The translations under genes and the position numbers were made by a program. 64,000 nucleotides of DNA from Halorarum salinum (GTDB lineage: Archaea > Halobacteriota > Halobacteria > Halobacteriales > Haloferacaceae). The notes under the pieces are model-generated. The model searched no databases. It had not been told where the DNA came from and saw nothing but the letters and a program-made list of their open reading frames with translations. The stretch spans positions 1,426,001 to 1,490,000 of the forward strand of contig NZ_CP058579.1 in the NCBI RefSeq assembly GCF_013402875.1. The letters run 5' to 3'. Each line of letters opens with the position of its first letter. The first letter of the stretch is position 1. Shown in pieces: positions 7,635 to 15,675 of this stretch.

Positions 7635-9602
7635 ATGTCACGACGGATTCGCGTCCCCTTCGTCCTTCTCCTCCTCGTGGTCGCGGCCGTGGCCCCGGTC
7701 GGCGGAGCGGCGGCGACCGGATCGTCCGACGCGGGGACCGTCGACGTCGCGGGGACGGCCGACCTCGACGGGACCGCGGACGCCGACGTCACCCCCGATA
7801 CCGCCGCCGGCATCGCCACGAACCACGGCGGCACCATCGTCCGGACGACGACGTTCTCGCTGACGCCCGGGGAACCGGGGAGCGTCGACGCGACGATGCG
7901 GTTCGACCTCCCCGACGGCGTCCCCGAACTGACCGTCGGCCCCTTCCCCGACGGGGTCACGGTCGTCGACGAGGGCGGCTTCGACCGCGAGGGCGACCGG
8001 TACGTCCGGCGCGACCACGGACGGGCAGCGCTCACGCTCCGGTTCGACCTCCCGTCGGAGCAGCTTTCGACGGCGGACGTCGGCATCGATACCGGCGACT
8101 GGGCGTACGTCAGGGTCCCCTACGTCCCGACCGAGTGGTCCTACTACGGCGACGCGCCCGCCTTCCGCGGCGACGCCGCGGTCGACGGCGAGGGGGCCGT
8201 CCAGGGCGAGTGGGCGTACCTCGGCGCGACCGAGACGACGACGCGGAGCGCCGGGGACCTCACCGTCCGATACGTGCGCGCCGCGGGGGACCCGGACGCC
8301 CCCTCCCCCGACGCGGTGTTCGCGGGCTGGAACTGGCTGGCGACCCGCCTCGGGTCCGGCGGGCGGGACCGGGTGACCGTGTTCGCGCTCCCGACGCCCG
8401 ACGCGATGGAGTGGCGGCGGTCGCCGGGGCTGGCGAGCGACGAGGACGGCGCCGCGTACGTGTTCTCCCGGGCGCCGGCGACCGGGACGGAGCCGGCGTG
8501 GTTCCACGAGTTCGTCCACCTGCTGCAGGGGCCCGAGCCGAGCGAAGGGATGGAGTGGTACCCGGAGGCGAGCGCGACCTACTACGCCCGGCTGGCCGCG
8601 CTCAACCTGGGCGCCAGCGAGTACGGGACGTTCCGCGAGGCGTCGACCGTCGAGGAGCCGAGGAACGTCCGGTTCACCCGTCGGAGCTCGTGGCGGTCGC
8701 CGACGGACTACCGCCAGGGCGCGCTCGCGCTCGGGGCGATCGACGCCACCGTCGGAGCCGCGAGCGACGGCGACCGGCGGCTCGCGGACGCCCACCGCCG
8801 TCTCCGGGACGACGACCGCCTCACGTACGACTCCTTCCGGGACGCGGCCGTCGCGGCCGGGAACGGCTCCGCCGGCGCCGAGGCCGACCGCGTCGTCGAC
8901 GCCCCCGCCCGCCACGAGTTCGTCGACGACGGACTCGCGTACGCCGACCACGCGCCGGACCGCGACCTCGACGGCGACGGGCTGGACCTCGCGACCGAGC
9001 GAGAGCACGGGACGAACCCGTTCCTCGCGGACACCGACGGCGACGGCCTCGACGACCCGGCGGAACTCGACCGCGGGAGCGACCCGCTCGCCGCGACCCG
9101 CGACGCCGACGGTAACGACGACGGGGAGGGGTCCGCGGACGAACCCGACCCGAAGACGGTCGACTCCGACGGCGACGGCCTGTCGGACGTCCGCGAGCGG
9201 GAACTCGGGACCGATCGAAAGCGGGCCGATACGGACCACGACGGCCTCGCGGACGGCGAGGAGGTCGAGGGCGTGACCGACCCCCTCGACCCCGACACGG
9301 ACGGGGACGACCTCGGCGACGGCGAGGAGCGGGAATCGGGGACCGACCCGCTCGCGGAGGACACCGACGGCGACGGGCTACCGGACGGCCACGAGGTACA
9401 CGTCGGGACCGACCCCGCCGACCCCGACACGGACGGCGACGGCGTTCCCGACGGGGAGCAGCACCGGGAGGAGTCCGAGTCGGACGGGGAGGACGTCCCG
9501 ACGTGGAGCCCCCGAGGCGTCGGCGAAATGGTCGGCGACCTCGTGGAGGACGCGCTGGAACTGCCCCGGATGGTCGCCGACGTCGTCCGGCTGCTGACGT
9601 GA
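7635..9602 (+). CDS. Secreted gluzincin-type zinc metalloprotease with calcium-binding repeats
   Basis: 655 aa. The N-terminal signal peptide is RIRVPFVLLLLVVAAVAPVG. A zinc-protease motif HEFVH lies at residues 291-295, with a Glu in WYPEAS at about 311 as the likely third ligand, placing it among HExxH gluzincin-like peptidases. From about residue 435 there are seven Asp-rich units of the DTDGDGLxDxxE form (for example DTDGDGLPDGHE), the thrombospondin type 3/EF-like calcium repeats common in haloarchaeal surface proteins. The tail is hydrophobic-amphipathic (RMVADVVRLLT) with no PGF-type sorting motif. Substrate unknown. The repeats probably bind Ca and may also act as a stalk. Confidence 0.75.
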   Translation: MSRRIRVPFVLLLLVVAAVAPVGGAAATGSSDAGTVDVAGTADLDGTADADVTPDTAAGIATNHGGTIVRTTTFSLTPGEPGSVDATMRFDLPDGVPELTVGPFPDGVTVVDEGGFDREGDRYVRRDHGRAALTLRFDLPSEQLSTADVGIDTGDWAYVRVPYVPTEWSYYGDAPAFRGDAAVDGEGAVQGEWAYLGATETTTRSAGDLTVRYVRAAGDPDAPSPDAVFAGWNWLATRLGSGGRDRVTVFALPTPDAMEWRRSPGLASDEDGAAYVFSRAPATGTEPAWFHEFVHLLQGPEPSEGMEWYPEASATYYARLAALNLGASEYGTFREASTVEEPRNVRFTRRSSWRSPTDYRQGALALGAIDATVGAASDGDRRLADAHRRLRDDDRLTYDSFRDAAVAAGNGSAGAEADRVVDAPARHEFVDDGLAYADHAPDRDLDGDGLDLATEREHGTNPFLADTDGDGLDDPAELDRGSDPLAATRDADGNDDGEGSADEPDPKTVDSDGDGLSDVRERELGTDRKRADTDHDGLADGEEVEGVTDPLDPDTDGDDLGDGEERESGTDPLAEDTDGDGLPDGHEVHVGTDPADPDTDGDGVPDGEQHREESESDGEDVPTWSPRGVGEMVGDLVEDALELPRMVADVVRLLT

Positions 9603-9755
9603 CGGTCGGTCCGGACGGCACGGGCTAGCCGTCTAGCGGGTGAGAGCGTGCCGACGCTCCGGCATCGTCCCCCGGACGTCCCCTTTCCCCGCTCGGGGTT
9701 CGGCGACGTCTCGTGACGCAACCGACTCGGGACGGTCGCCGATCGTTCGCGGACG

Positions 9756-9989
9756 TCAGTCCATCGCGATGTACGTCCGCGTGTCCTCGACGCCGTCGAT
9801 GCCCTGGATGCCCTCGGCGCTGACGGCCTTCACTTGGGCCGGCCCGTCGACGACGATCCGGGCCACGAAGTCGACGTCGCCGGCGACGATGTGGGCCTCC
9901 TCGACGCCGTCGATGGCCTCGATCTCGCCCTTCACGCGGTCCGCATCGCCGGTGTTCGCCTTCACCATGACGTAGGCGGTGACGGTCAC
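9756..9989 (-). CDS. Stand-alone RAM (Lrp/AsnC ligand-binding) domain protein
   Basis: 77 aa consisting only of an Lrp/AsnC effector-binding (RAM) domain, with no HTH. Features are TAYVMVKANTGDADRVKGEI, VEEAHIVAGDVDFVARIVV and the ending TRTYIAMD. Such stand-alone domains form dimers or decamers and bind amino acids in related proteins. It overlaps the upstream trkA-N gene by four bases (ATGA), so the two are one transcription unit. A paralogue lies divergently on the other side of trkA-N. Confidence 0.85.
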   Translation of the reverse strand: MTVTAYVMVKANTGDADRVKGEIEAIDGVEEAHIVAGDVDFVARIVVDGPAQVKAVSAEGIQGIDGVEDTRTYIAMD

Positions 9990-10687
9990 GGCTCACCTCC
10001 CGAGGTCGCGGCGGCCATCGTTCCCGCCGAGTCGTCGCCGACCAGCAGCTGCCGGACGTCGTCGAGCACGTCGAAGTCCGCGAGGACGGCGACCCTGTCG
10101 CCCGCCTCCAGCGAGTCGTCCGCCAGCGGGATGCCCATCGGCGCGTCCTTCTTGCCGAACGCGAGCAGGCGCGCCTCCGCCGGGAGCGCCACCTCGCTGA
10201 TGGTGTAGCCGTGCATCGGCGACTCCTTCCGGATGGTGAAAAGCAGCACCTGGAGGTGTTCGGCGATGTCGGCGATGGCCTGGATGTTGCCCCCCAGCAG
10301 GGCGTTCTTCGCGCCGATCGCGCCCAGCCGTTCGGGGTAGACGATCTCGTCCACCTCGTCGGCGTACTTCTGGTAGATCTCCTCGCGGTAGTCCTCGTCG
10401 ATGCGCATGACCGTTCGGCAGCCGTGGTGCTTGGCGATCATGCAGGCCGCGAAGTTGGCGTTCAGATCGCCCGTCAGCGCGCCGACCGCGTCCACGTCCC
10501 CGACGCCCGCGGCGACGAGCGTCTCCTCGCGGGAGCCGTCCCCCTCGTGGACCACGAACCCGTTCGTGCGGGCCCGCGCCGCGCGGTCGGCGTCGCGCTC
10601 GACGATGACCACCTCGTGGCCCTCCTCGCGAAGGACCCGCGCCGTGCGGAGACCGACCCGCCCGGCGCCGATGACGATGAAGCGCAT
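9986..10687 (-). CDS. TrkA-N/RCK-type NAD-binding potassium transport regulator
   Basis: 233 aa. An RCK_N Rossmann domain occupies about residues 1-125: MRFIVIGAGRVGLRTARVLR with GxGRxG, an acidic residue at the end of strand 2 (VIVERDADRA), and VGALTGDLNANFAACMIAKH. An RCK_C (TrkA_C) domain follows at about 140-220. These subunits gate K+ transporters (Trk/Ktr) or channels in response to NAD(H), ATP or related ligands. No transporter subunit gene is adjacent. The start at 10687 has a TATA-like ACAGTTATCC about 28 bases upstream. Confidence 0.85.
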   Translation of the reverse strand: MRFIVIGAGRVGLRTARVLREEGHEVVIVERDADRAARARTNGFVVHEGDGSREETLVAAGVGDVDAVGALTGDLNANFAACMIAKHHGCRTVMRIDEDYREEIYQKYADEVDEIVYPERLGAIGAKNALLGGNIQAIADIAEHLQVLLFTIRKESPMHGYTISEVALPAEARLLAFGKKDAPMGIPLADDSLEAGDRVAVLADFDVLDDVRQLLVGDDSAGTMAAATSGGEP

Positions 10688-10712
10688 GCCCCGTGCTATG
10701 ACGGCACAGGGG

Positions 10713-10747
10713 ATAACTGTACCCCCGAGCCGGGGGAAGGTTTTTGA
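10713..10747. promoter_or_regulatory. Divergent promoter pair with central inverted repeat (trkA-N / RAM gene)
   Basis: Minus-strand TATA-like GTTATC (10713-10718) serves trkA-N. Plus-strand TATA-like TTTTTGA (10741-10747) serves the RAM gene at 10770. Between them is a perfect 6-bp inverted repeat, CCCCCG-AGC-CGGGGG (10722-10736). Both genes look leaderless. The palindrome lies where a repressor could block both promoters. Confidence 0.45.
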
Positions 10748-10769
10748 CCGTGTCAAGAGATGGCATACT

Positions 10770-11003
10770 ATGGTCCACGCGTTCGTGATGGTGAAAGCCG
10801 GTGCCGGCGAGGCGGGGGCCGTGGCCCGGCGGGTCCGGGACCTCGACACCGTCACCCAGGCACACGTGGTCGCCGGCGAGTACGACGTCATCGCGGAGGT
10901 CGACGCGGAGGAGGTGTACGGCGTGCTCGACGCCGTCGCCAGCGGCATCCAGAGCCTCCCCGGCGTCACCGACACGAAGACGTACGTCTCGATGGACGAC
11001 TGA
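10770..11003 (+). CDS. Stand-alone RAM (Lrp/AsnC ligand-binding) domain protein, second copy
   Basis: 77 aa, the same length as the RAM protein at 9756-9989 and clearly paralogous: HAFVMVKAGAGEAGAVARRV against AYVMVKANTGDADRVKGEI, AHVVAGEYDVIAEVD against AHIVAGDVDFVARIV, and the endings TKTYVSMDD and TRTYIAMD. There is no HTH. The ATG at 10770 is 26 bases after a T-rich TATA-like box. It is transcribed away from trkA-N from a shared control region, which suggests both RAM proteins serve the same regulatory unit. Confidence 0.85.
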   Translation: MVHAFVMVKAGAGEAGAVARRVRDLDTVTQAHVVAGEYDVIAEVDAEEVYGVLDAVASGIQSLPGVTDTKTYVSMDD

Positions 11004-11344
11004 CGCGCGGGTATCGGGGTTCGGGCTCGCTACCGGGGGATGGGCGACTCGTCGCGCCGGAACGACCCGCTCGGACCCCCGGGTTCGAACCTCGCGAGCC
11101 GGACCGGCGTCTCGCCCCCTCGGTCGGACGCCGTGGCGCGTCGTCGCTCCCCGTCTCCGTCCGCACGGACCCCGGACGCTGTCGCGGTCCGGCCCTCGCG
11201 GCCGTTCGGGCACGCCCGCGTGTTCACCTCCCGCCGAGACGTGCTCGACCATCGTCGCCGGGGCGACCAGTTACTGCCACGCATTTATCCGTTGTGATAA
11301 CCGGGAGGGCAGTTTGAAATAGCGAGCGGGAACAGCGACGAGGG
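11004..11344. other. 341-base intergenic region
   Basis: No convincing gene; the short open frames here have no family resemblance. Near its right end is an imperfectly A/T-rich block with an inverted repeat TTATC-N6-GATAA (11285-11300), which could be part of the promoter or an operator for the membrane protein starting at 11345. A GGGAGGGC stretch at 11303-11310 is too far upstream for a normal ribosome-binding site. Confidence 0.4.
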
Positions 11345-12028
11345 ATGACGAACGATCCGCGAACCGACGGCGGCGTGGCGGTGACGACCCGCGAGGTTCA
11401 CTCGCGGCCGTACGACGTGCTGGAGGGACTGCTCCTCGGACTTCCGACCCTGTTCGTTCTCGCGCTGGTCGGGTTCGCGGCGCTCTCGCTCACGGGCACG
11501 CCCCCGGTCGCCGGCATCGCCGGCCTGTGGCTGCTGAGCATCCCCCTGGGGCTCCTGCTGGCGGTCGCCGTGCCGGTGCTGCTCTACCTCGACGCGAAGG
11601 AACTCGGCGAACACGACCTCGACTGGACGCCGAACCCCGGGCTGTACGCCGTGCTCGGCTTCCTCTTCGCCGGGCTGACGATGCTCCACTACCTGTACAA
11701 GCGACAGGAGGTCGTCCGCGACGAGGCCGGCGGCGACCGGTGGTGGCTGCTCGCTGTCGGGGCCGTCGCCGCGCCGGTGCTCCTCGGCGCGCTCGCGTCG
11801 GTCACCGGCGAGTTCGCGCTGTTCACGGCGGGGTTCGCGCTCGCGTTCCTGCTTCCCGTCGGCGTCTACAAGGACGCCGAGCACGTCCGCGGTCGCGACG
11901 CCGGGTGGGAGCCGAACCCGACGATGCAGTTCACCGTCGCGTACGTCTGTGGCTTCACCGTCCTGCTCGGCGTCCCGTACCTCGGGTACTACCTCTACAA
12001 ACGCCGCTCGAGCGTCGGCCTTCCGTAA
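11345..12028 (+). CDS. Polytopic membrane protein with internal duplication
   Basis: 227 aa with about six hydrophobic segments. Two halves repeat the same pattern: a membrane segment running into YLDAKELGEHDLDWTPNPGL and a later YLYKR (residues about 79-122), then YKDAEHVRGRDAGWEPNPT and YLYKR (about 177-222). The shared loop motif Y-x-DA-x(n)-D-x-x-W-x-PNP probably faces one side of the membrane. I do not recognise a transporter or enzyme family. The start at 11345 (MTNDPRTDGG) is preceded by GAGGG. Confidence 0.65.
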   Translation: MTNDPRTDGGVAVTTREVHSRPYDVLEGLLLGLPTLFVLALVGFAALSLTGTPPVAGIAGLWLLSIPLGLLLAVAVPVLLYLDAKELGEHDLDWTPNPGLYAVLGFLFAGLTMLHYLYKRQEVVRDEAGGDRWWLLAVGAVAAPVLLGALASVTGEFALFTAGFALAFLLPVGVYKDAEHVRGRDAGWEPNPTMQFTVAYVCGFTVLLGVPYLGYYLYKRRSSVGLP

Positions 12029-12210
12029 CGCGACCGGCCGATCGGGAACCGCTCGGTGATCGACTCCGCTCCGCCCGACGCTCCTCCGTTAGACACATCC
12101 GCGCTCGACACCCCACCGTCCGACCTCCCACCGTTCGACACCCATCCATCCGATTCACCCCGCTCGGTCCGCTCCGACAGGTCGAAGTCCGCGACCGCCC
12201 TACGGGGAGT

Positions 12211-12525
12211 ATGGTCTCGCTCCTCCCGCTCGCGCTCGCCGCCGTCGTGCTCGCGGTGCACACCCTCGTCGCGGCCGTGCTGGCGCGCTTCTTCCGCATT
12301 CGGCTGGAGACCCAGTGGGGGTGGGTGCTGTACACGCTTCTCGTCGTTCCGGTCGTGCTCACCGCGACGACGATGCTCGCGGGCGCGGTCATCCCGCCGC
12401 TGTTCGGGGACCCCGTCCTGCTCCTCGCGACCTTCGTCGGCGTCCCGCTCGCGCTCGGGTTCACCATCGACCTGCTGTACGTCCCGCCGCCCGAGGAGTA
12501 CGAACTTCCGAAGACGAGCGACTGA
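12211..12525 (+). CDS. Small membrane protein, three predicted segments
   Basis: 104 aa beginning MVSLLPLALAAVVLAVHTLV at an ATG preceded by GGGGAG (12204-12209), a plausible ribosome-binding site. Three hydrophobic stretches are visible (residues about 3-24, 35-58 and 65-92), followed by a charged tail PPPEEYELPKTSD. Short proteins of this layout are common in haloarchaea with no assigned function. The 180 bases between this gene and the preceding membrane protein contain loosely repeated TCCGAC/TTCGAC pyrimidine-rich words and no gene. Confidence 0.65.
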   Translation: MVSLLPLALAAVVLAVHTLVAAVLARFFRIRLETQWGWVLYTLLVVPVVLTATTMLAGAVIPPLFGDPVLLLATFVGVPLALGFTIDLLYVPPPEEYELPKTSD

Positions 12526-12577
12526 GGGCACGGTTCTGGACGGACACTGGGGGGCTCTCTCAGGACGAAGGAATCCG

Positions 12578-13411
12578 TCAGGGAGTCGTAGTCGCGGTGA
12601 CGTTCCCCATCACCTCGTCGGCCCAGGCCGGTCGGTCCACCGTCGTCCCGTCCACGTCGGAGACGCGGAAGCGCTGCACGTAGGTGAACTCGACCCCGTC
12701 GCGGGCCGTGTCGTAGCGGGTCGTCATCGACTCCACGACCCCCTCGGGGGTGACCGCGACCGTGAGCCGGTAGTTCCGGGCGTCGGCCCGCTCGTCGCGC
12801 TCGACCGTGCCGGCGTCGGCGGTGAGCACGTGGTAGGTCGCGTTCCCGCGGCGCTCGGTCCCGACGTACCGGAACTCCCGGGCGAGGAGCGCCGGTTCGA
12901 CCACCGACCGGCCCGTGTCGGTGAACCCGATGGCTGGCTCCGAGTCGCCCGGGAGCGTCCCGTGTTCGACGCTGCCGTTCCACTGCTCCTGCCGGACGAG
13001 CGTCTCGTTCCCGTCGCTCCAGTACGCGTAGTCCCCGACGTCGCCGAGGAACGCGGGCGCGGCCCCGTCGGTGACCAGCGAGACGGACGACCTGCTGCCG
13101 TTCTCCCGCGTCGTCGCCGTCCGGGAGACGAGCGTCGTCCCGTTCGCGGCGACGACGGTCGTGTGGACCCGGACGGCGTTCGGGCGGTCCTCGAGCGCCG
13201 CGACGTGGGCGTTCGCCAGTTCGCGGGCGTCCACCCCGTCGGCGGAGACGCCCGGCGGGTAGTCCTCGGTCGGGTCGGGCGTCGCCGTCGCCGACGGCGC
13301 GCCGGCGAGGTTCGGGTTGACGGTGCGCTGCTCGTCCGCCGGGCCGGCGAGGCCGCCACAGCCCGCGAGCACCAGCAGCAGCGCGATCGCGATGGAGGGC
13401 CGACGAATCAC
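12578..13411 (-). CDS. Haloarchaeal lipoprotein (DUF7537-like)
   Basis: 277 aa from a GTG at 13411. The N-terminus is a lipoprotein signal (RRPSIAIALLLVLAGCGG) with lipobox LAGC. A Thr/Pro/Ala-rich linker follows, then a beta-rich extracellular domain with PPGVSADGVDARELANAH near residue 55, as in a haloarchaeal lipoprotein family remembered as DUF7537. The alternating-strand fold recalls LolA/LppX-type carriers, but that is only a guess. It faces a convergent small membrane-protein gene and follows tmk on the same strand with a 107-base gap. Confidence 0.7.
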   Translation of the reverse strand: MIRRPSIAIALLLVLAGCGGLAGPADEQRTVNPNLAGAPSATATPDPTEDYPPGVSADGVDARELANAHVAALEDRPNAVRVHTTVVAANGTTLVSRTATTRENGSRSSVSLVTDGAAPAFLGDVGDYAYWSDGNETLVRQEQWNGSVEHGTLPGDSEPAIGFTDTGRSVVEPALLAREFRYVGTERRGNATYHVLTADAGTVERDERADARNYRLTVAVTPEGVVESMTTRYDTARDGVEFTYVQRFRVSDVDGTTVDRPAWADEVMGNVTATTTP

Positions 13412-13518
13412 GCCGACACCTTTCGGGGGCGGCGAGAAATACGTTCGGGGAGAGAGGGGCGTACCGGAAGTCCAGCCGTGGAGCGTCGTACCGGGGTCAG
13501 TGAGCGTCGTACCGGGGG

Positions 13519-14106
13519 TCAGTCCGCGAGGAGGTGCGCGAACGCGTCCTCCACCGAGTCGAGCACCTGCTCGGGCGACCGGGAGGCGTCGACGCGGACG
13601 AACCGGCCGGGCTCGGCGTCGACGAGTCGTTCGTAGTTCGCCCGCACCTCCGCGAGGAACTCGGCTCGTTCGAACTTGTTCGTCGCGCCCGCGCGGGCGG
13701 CGGCCGTCTCCGGGTCGAGGTCGAAGTAGATGGTGGCGTCGGGTTCGCGGGTGAACGCCTGGTGGATGCCGCGGACGTACTCGAGCGGGCGCTCGACCGA
13801 CGTGTCCGCGAGACTCGCCCCCTGGTAGGCGTACCGGGAGTCGGTGTAGCGGTCGGAGACCACGAGGTTCCCCTCGGCGAGCGCGGGTCGGACCACCCGC
13901 GAGAGGTGGTCGGCGTGGTCGGCCGTGAACAGGAACAGTTCCGCGAGCGGGTCGGCCGCCTCCTCCCCCTCCGAGCGCCGGACCGCCCGGCCGTACCACG
14001 AGTCGGTCGGCTCGTGCGTGAACGTCGCCCCGGGGTAGACGTCGTGGAGCGCCTCCCACGCGGTCGTCTTGCCGCTCCCGTCGAGCCCCTCGAGCGTGAT
14101 GAGCAT
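13519..14106 (-). CDS. tmk: Thymidylate kinase (dTMP kinase)
   Basis: 195 aa, full length. It phosphorylates dTMP to dTDP for DNA synthesis. Start [17 protein letters not shown] carries the P-loop (GLDGSGKTT). [15 protein letters not shown] is the substrate-binding region, [15 protein letters not shown] is the DR(Y/F) signature, and a lid region with Arg follows at about residues 135-150. The ATG at 14106 is the only sensible start, because the longer upstream frame lies in a repeat region. Confidence 0.93.
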   Translation of the reverse strand: MLITLEGLDGSGKTTAWEALHDVYPGATFTHEPTDSWYGRAVRRSEGEEAADPLAELFLFTADHADHLSRVVRPALAEGNLVVSDRYTDSRYAYQGASLADTSVERPLEYVRGIHQAFTREPDATIYFDLDPETAAARAGATNKFERAEFLAEVRANYERLVDAEPGRFVRVDASRSPEQVLDSVEDAFAHLLAD

Positions 14107-14618
14107 TCGTGTCCACGGGTGTCGGTGACGGGCTTTACCGTTTGCGTGTCGCTGGCGGGTGGGCAGGATACGGCTGCCAGGGAGGTTTCGACGAGTGACG
14201 GACACGGAAGGCTCCCACGAATCTCGGCTCCCCGGTTCGGTCGGTCGTCGCGACACGGTCCTCGAAAGCCCCCGCGGCCGTCGGCCCGGTGCGGCCGCTA
14301 TCGTTCGAAAGGCGCGAAGCGCCTTTCGTGATTCTGTCAGGTTCGAGAGGAACCTTACCGCAAGCGGGAAATCCTTGATTTCCCGCACTGACGAGACGCC
14401 GAAGGCGTCTCGAACCGCGCTCCTCAGTCGCTCACTCCGTTCGCTCCTCAGTCGCTCACTCCGTTCGCTCCTTGCGGTGTTTGACGGTCCGCGCCTACGG
14501 AAGACCCGCTCCGCCCCTCTTCCGAGTTCTCGTTCGTTGCGCTCACTCCGCTGCGGCTCTTCGCCTGAATCGTCCCCGGGAAAAGCCTATGGCGCGTCTA
14601 CACGTACCACGCCCGACC
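14107..14618. other. Intergenic region holding a multi-hairpin repeat and GAAAGCCCCCGC element
   Basis: 512 bases with no supported gene. It contains the word GAAAGCCCCCGC (14264-14275, also found twice at 45 kb), the multi-hairpin element described separately (14306-14416), and two direct copies of a roughly 26-base unit beginning CTCCTCAGTCGCTC (from 14420 and 14446). The rest is skewed C/T-rich sequence. Long open frames crossing it are by-products of the repeat. Confidence 0.6.
14306..14416. repeat. Multi-hairpin repeat element, copy A
   Basis: Four perfect hairpins in a row. HP1: stem CGAAAGGCGC, loop GAA (14306-14328). HP2: stem AGGTTC, 5-base loop (14339-14355). HP3: stem GCGGGAAATC, loop CTT (14364-14386). 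HP4: stem GAGACGCC, loop GAA (14393-14411), followed by GAACC. The spacers TGATnCTGn and ACTGAC are shared with copy B at 34729-34836. HP1 is identical in both copies, whereas HP2-HP4 differ in sequence but keep pairing. Confidence 0.75.
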
Positions 14619-14771
14619 ATGTCGACCGAGCCGTGCGGCGGGTGCGGGGCGACCGTCCCGTTCGCCCAGGCCGTCCACGTCGTCGTCCACACCCGGACCG
14701 AGGAGGGTGTGGTCGACCACTACCTCTGTCGCGACTGCTACGAGGGGGAGCTGGAGCCGCTCTTCGGGTAG
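14619..14771 (+). CDS. Small zinc-finger-like protein
   Basis: 50 aa with two Cys pairs, CGGCGA near the N-terminus and CRDCYEG near the C-terminus, and the stretch VPFAQAVHVVVHTRTEEGVVDHY between them, consistent with one zinc site. The ATG at 14619 is preferred over the in-frame ATG at 14589 because related haloarchaeal mini-proteins start just before the first CxxC. Likely cytoplasmic; function unknown. Confidence 0.65.
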   Translation: MSTEPCGGCGATVPFAQAVHVVVHTRTEEGVVDHYLCRDCYEGELEPLFG

Positions 14772-14877
14772 CGCCGGGACGAACGACGGTGAGATGATTC
14801 GGGAGTGATACTCGTACGATCGCGAGTACGTTCCCGTGTCAACCGGGAATGATGAGGCGTGAACGGCGGATCTCGGC

Positions 14878-15432
14878 TCAGCGGTCGACGTCGACCGACT
14901 CCAGCACGACCTCCTCGCGCGGTTCGTCGTTCCGGCCGGTCGGCACCGAGCCGATCTCCTCGACCACGTCCATCCCGTCGACGACCTTGCCGAACACCGC
15001 GTGGCGGTCGTCGAGGTGGGGCTGGGCGCCCAGCGTGATGAAGAACTGCGAGCCGTTCGTGTTCGGGCCGGAGTTCGCCATCGAGAGGACCCCCGCGTCG
15101 TCGTGCCGGAGCTCCTCGTGGAACTCGTCGTCGAACTCGTATCCGGGGCCGCCGCGGCCGGTCCCGGTCGGGTCCCCGCCCTGGATCATGAAGTCGGAGA
15201 TGATCCGGTGGAACTGCACGCCCTCGTACAGCGGGTCGATCCGCTTCTCGCCCGACTCGGGGTCCTCCCACGCGCCGGTGCCGCGACCCACCGTCGCGGC
15301 GTCGTAGTCGTCGTCGCCCTCGGCGAGGCCGACGAAGTTCTCCACCGTCTTCGGGGCCCGGTCGGCGTACAGTTCGACCGTGATGTCGCCGTGGTTCGTG
15401 TGCAGCGTCGCCGTCGGCAGGTCGTCGCTCAT
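14878..15432 (-). CDS. Cyclophilin-type peptidyl-prolyl cis-trans isomerase
   Basis: 184 aa from the ATG at 15432, with no signal peptide, so cytoplasmic. It catalyses proline isomerisation during protein folding. The catalytic core is clear: FHRIISDFMIQGGDPTGTG (with the active-site Arg in FHRI), SMANSGPNTNGSQFFITL, and LDDRHAVFGKVVDGMDVVEE. A roughly 20-residue insertion (AEGDDDYDAATVGRGTGAWE) after the first strands is usual for haloarchaeal members. The gene stands alone. Confidence 0.93.
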   Translation of the reverse strand: MSDDLPTATLHTNHGDITVELYADRAPKTVENFVGLAEGDDDYDAATVGRGTGAWEDPESGEKRIDPLYEGVQFHRIISDFMIQGGDPTGTGRGGPGYEFDDEFHEELRHDDAGVLSMANSGPNTNGSQFFITLGAQPHLDDRHAVFGKVVDGMDVVEEIGSVPTGRNDEPREEVVLESVDVDR

Positions 15433-15675
15433 ACCCCCGACTGGGCGGGCGAGCGGGAAAAGTCGTGTCATCGGTCGGCGCCCGAGCGGACGCCCCCCAC
15501 CGGCCGGGGGTCGCCCCGGCGCCCCCGTTCGACACCCGTCGTCCGACCGTCGCGGCCGGCTCACGTCGGCACCGGGGCGTGAATCGGATGCCCCGCCCCT
15601 CGCGGGGTTCCTCCCCTCGTCCGCCCCCGTGCCGGGACCTCCACTTACAAGCCGCCGGCCCCCATCGACTCCGGT

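Noticed and set aside
11040-11297. 85-codon plus-strand frame in the 11 kb gap
   Set aside because: Arg/Ser/Pro-rich with no recognisable motif, no promoter or ribosome-binding site at its start, and overlapped by equally long frames on the other strand.
14159-14797. 212-codon plus-strand frame through the hairpin repeat
   Set aside because: It spans the repeat and C/T-rich text and overlaps the small zinc protein in another frame; the same partial frame recurs in repeat copy B because of the repeat structure, not because of a protein.
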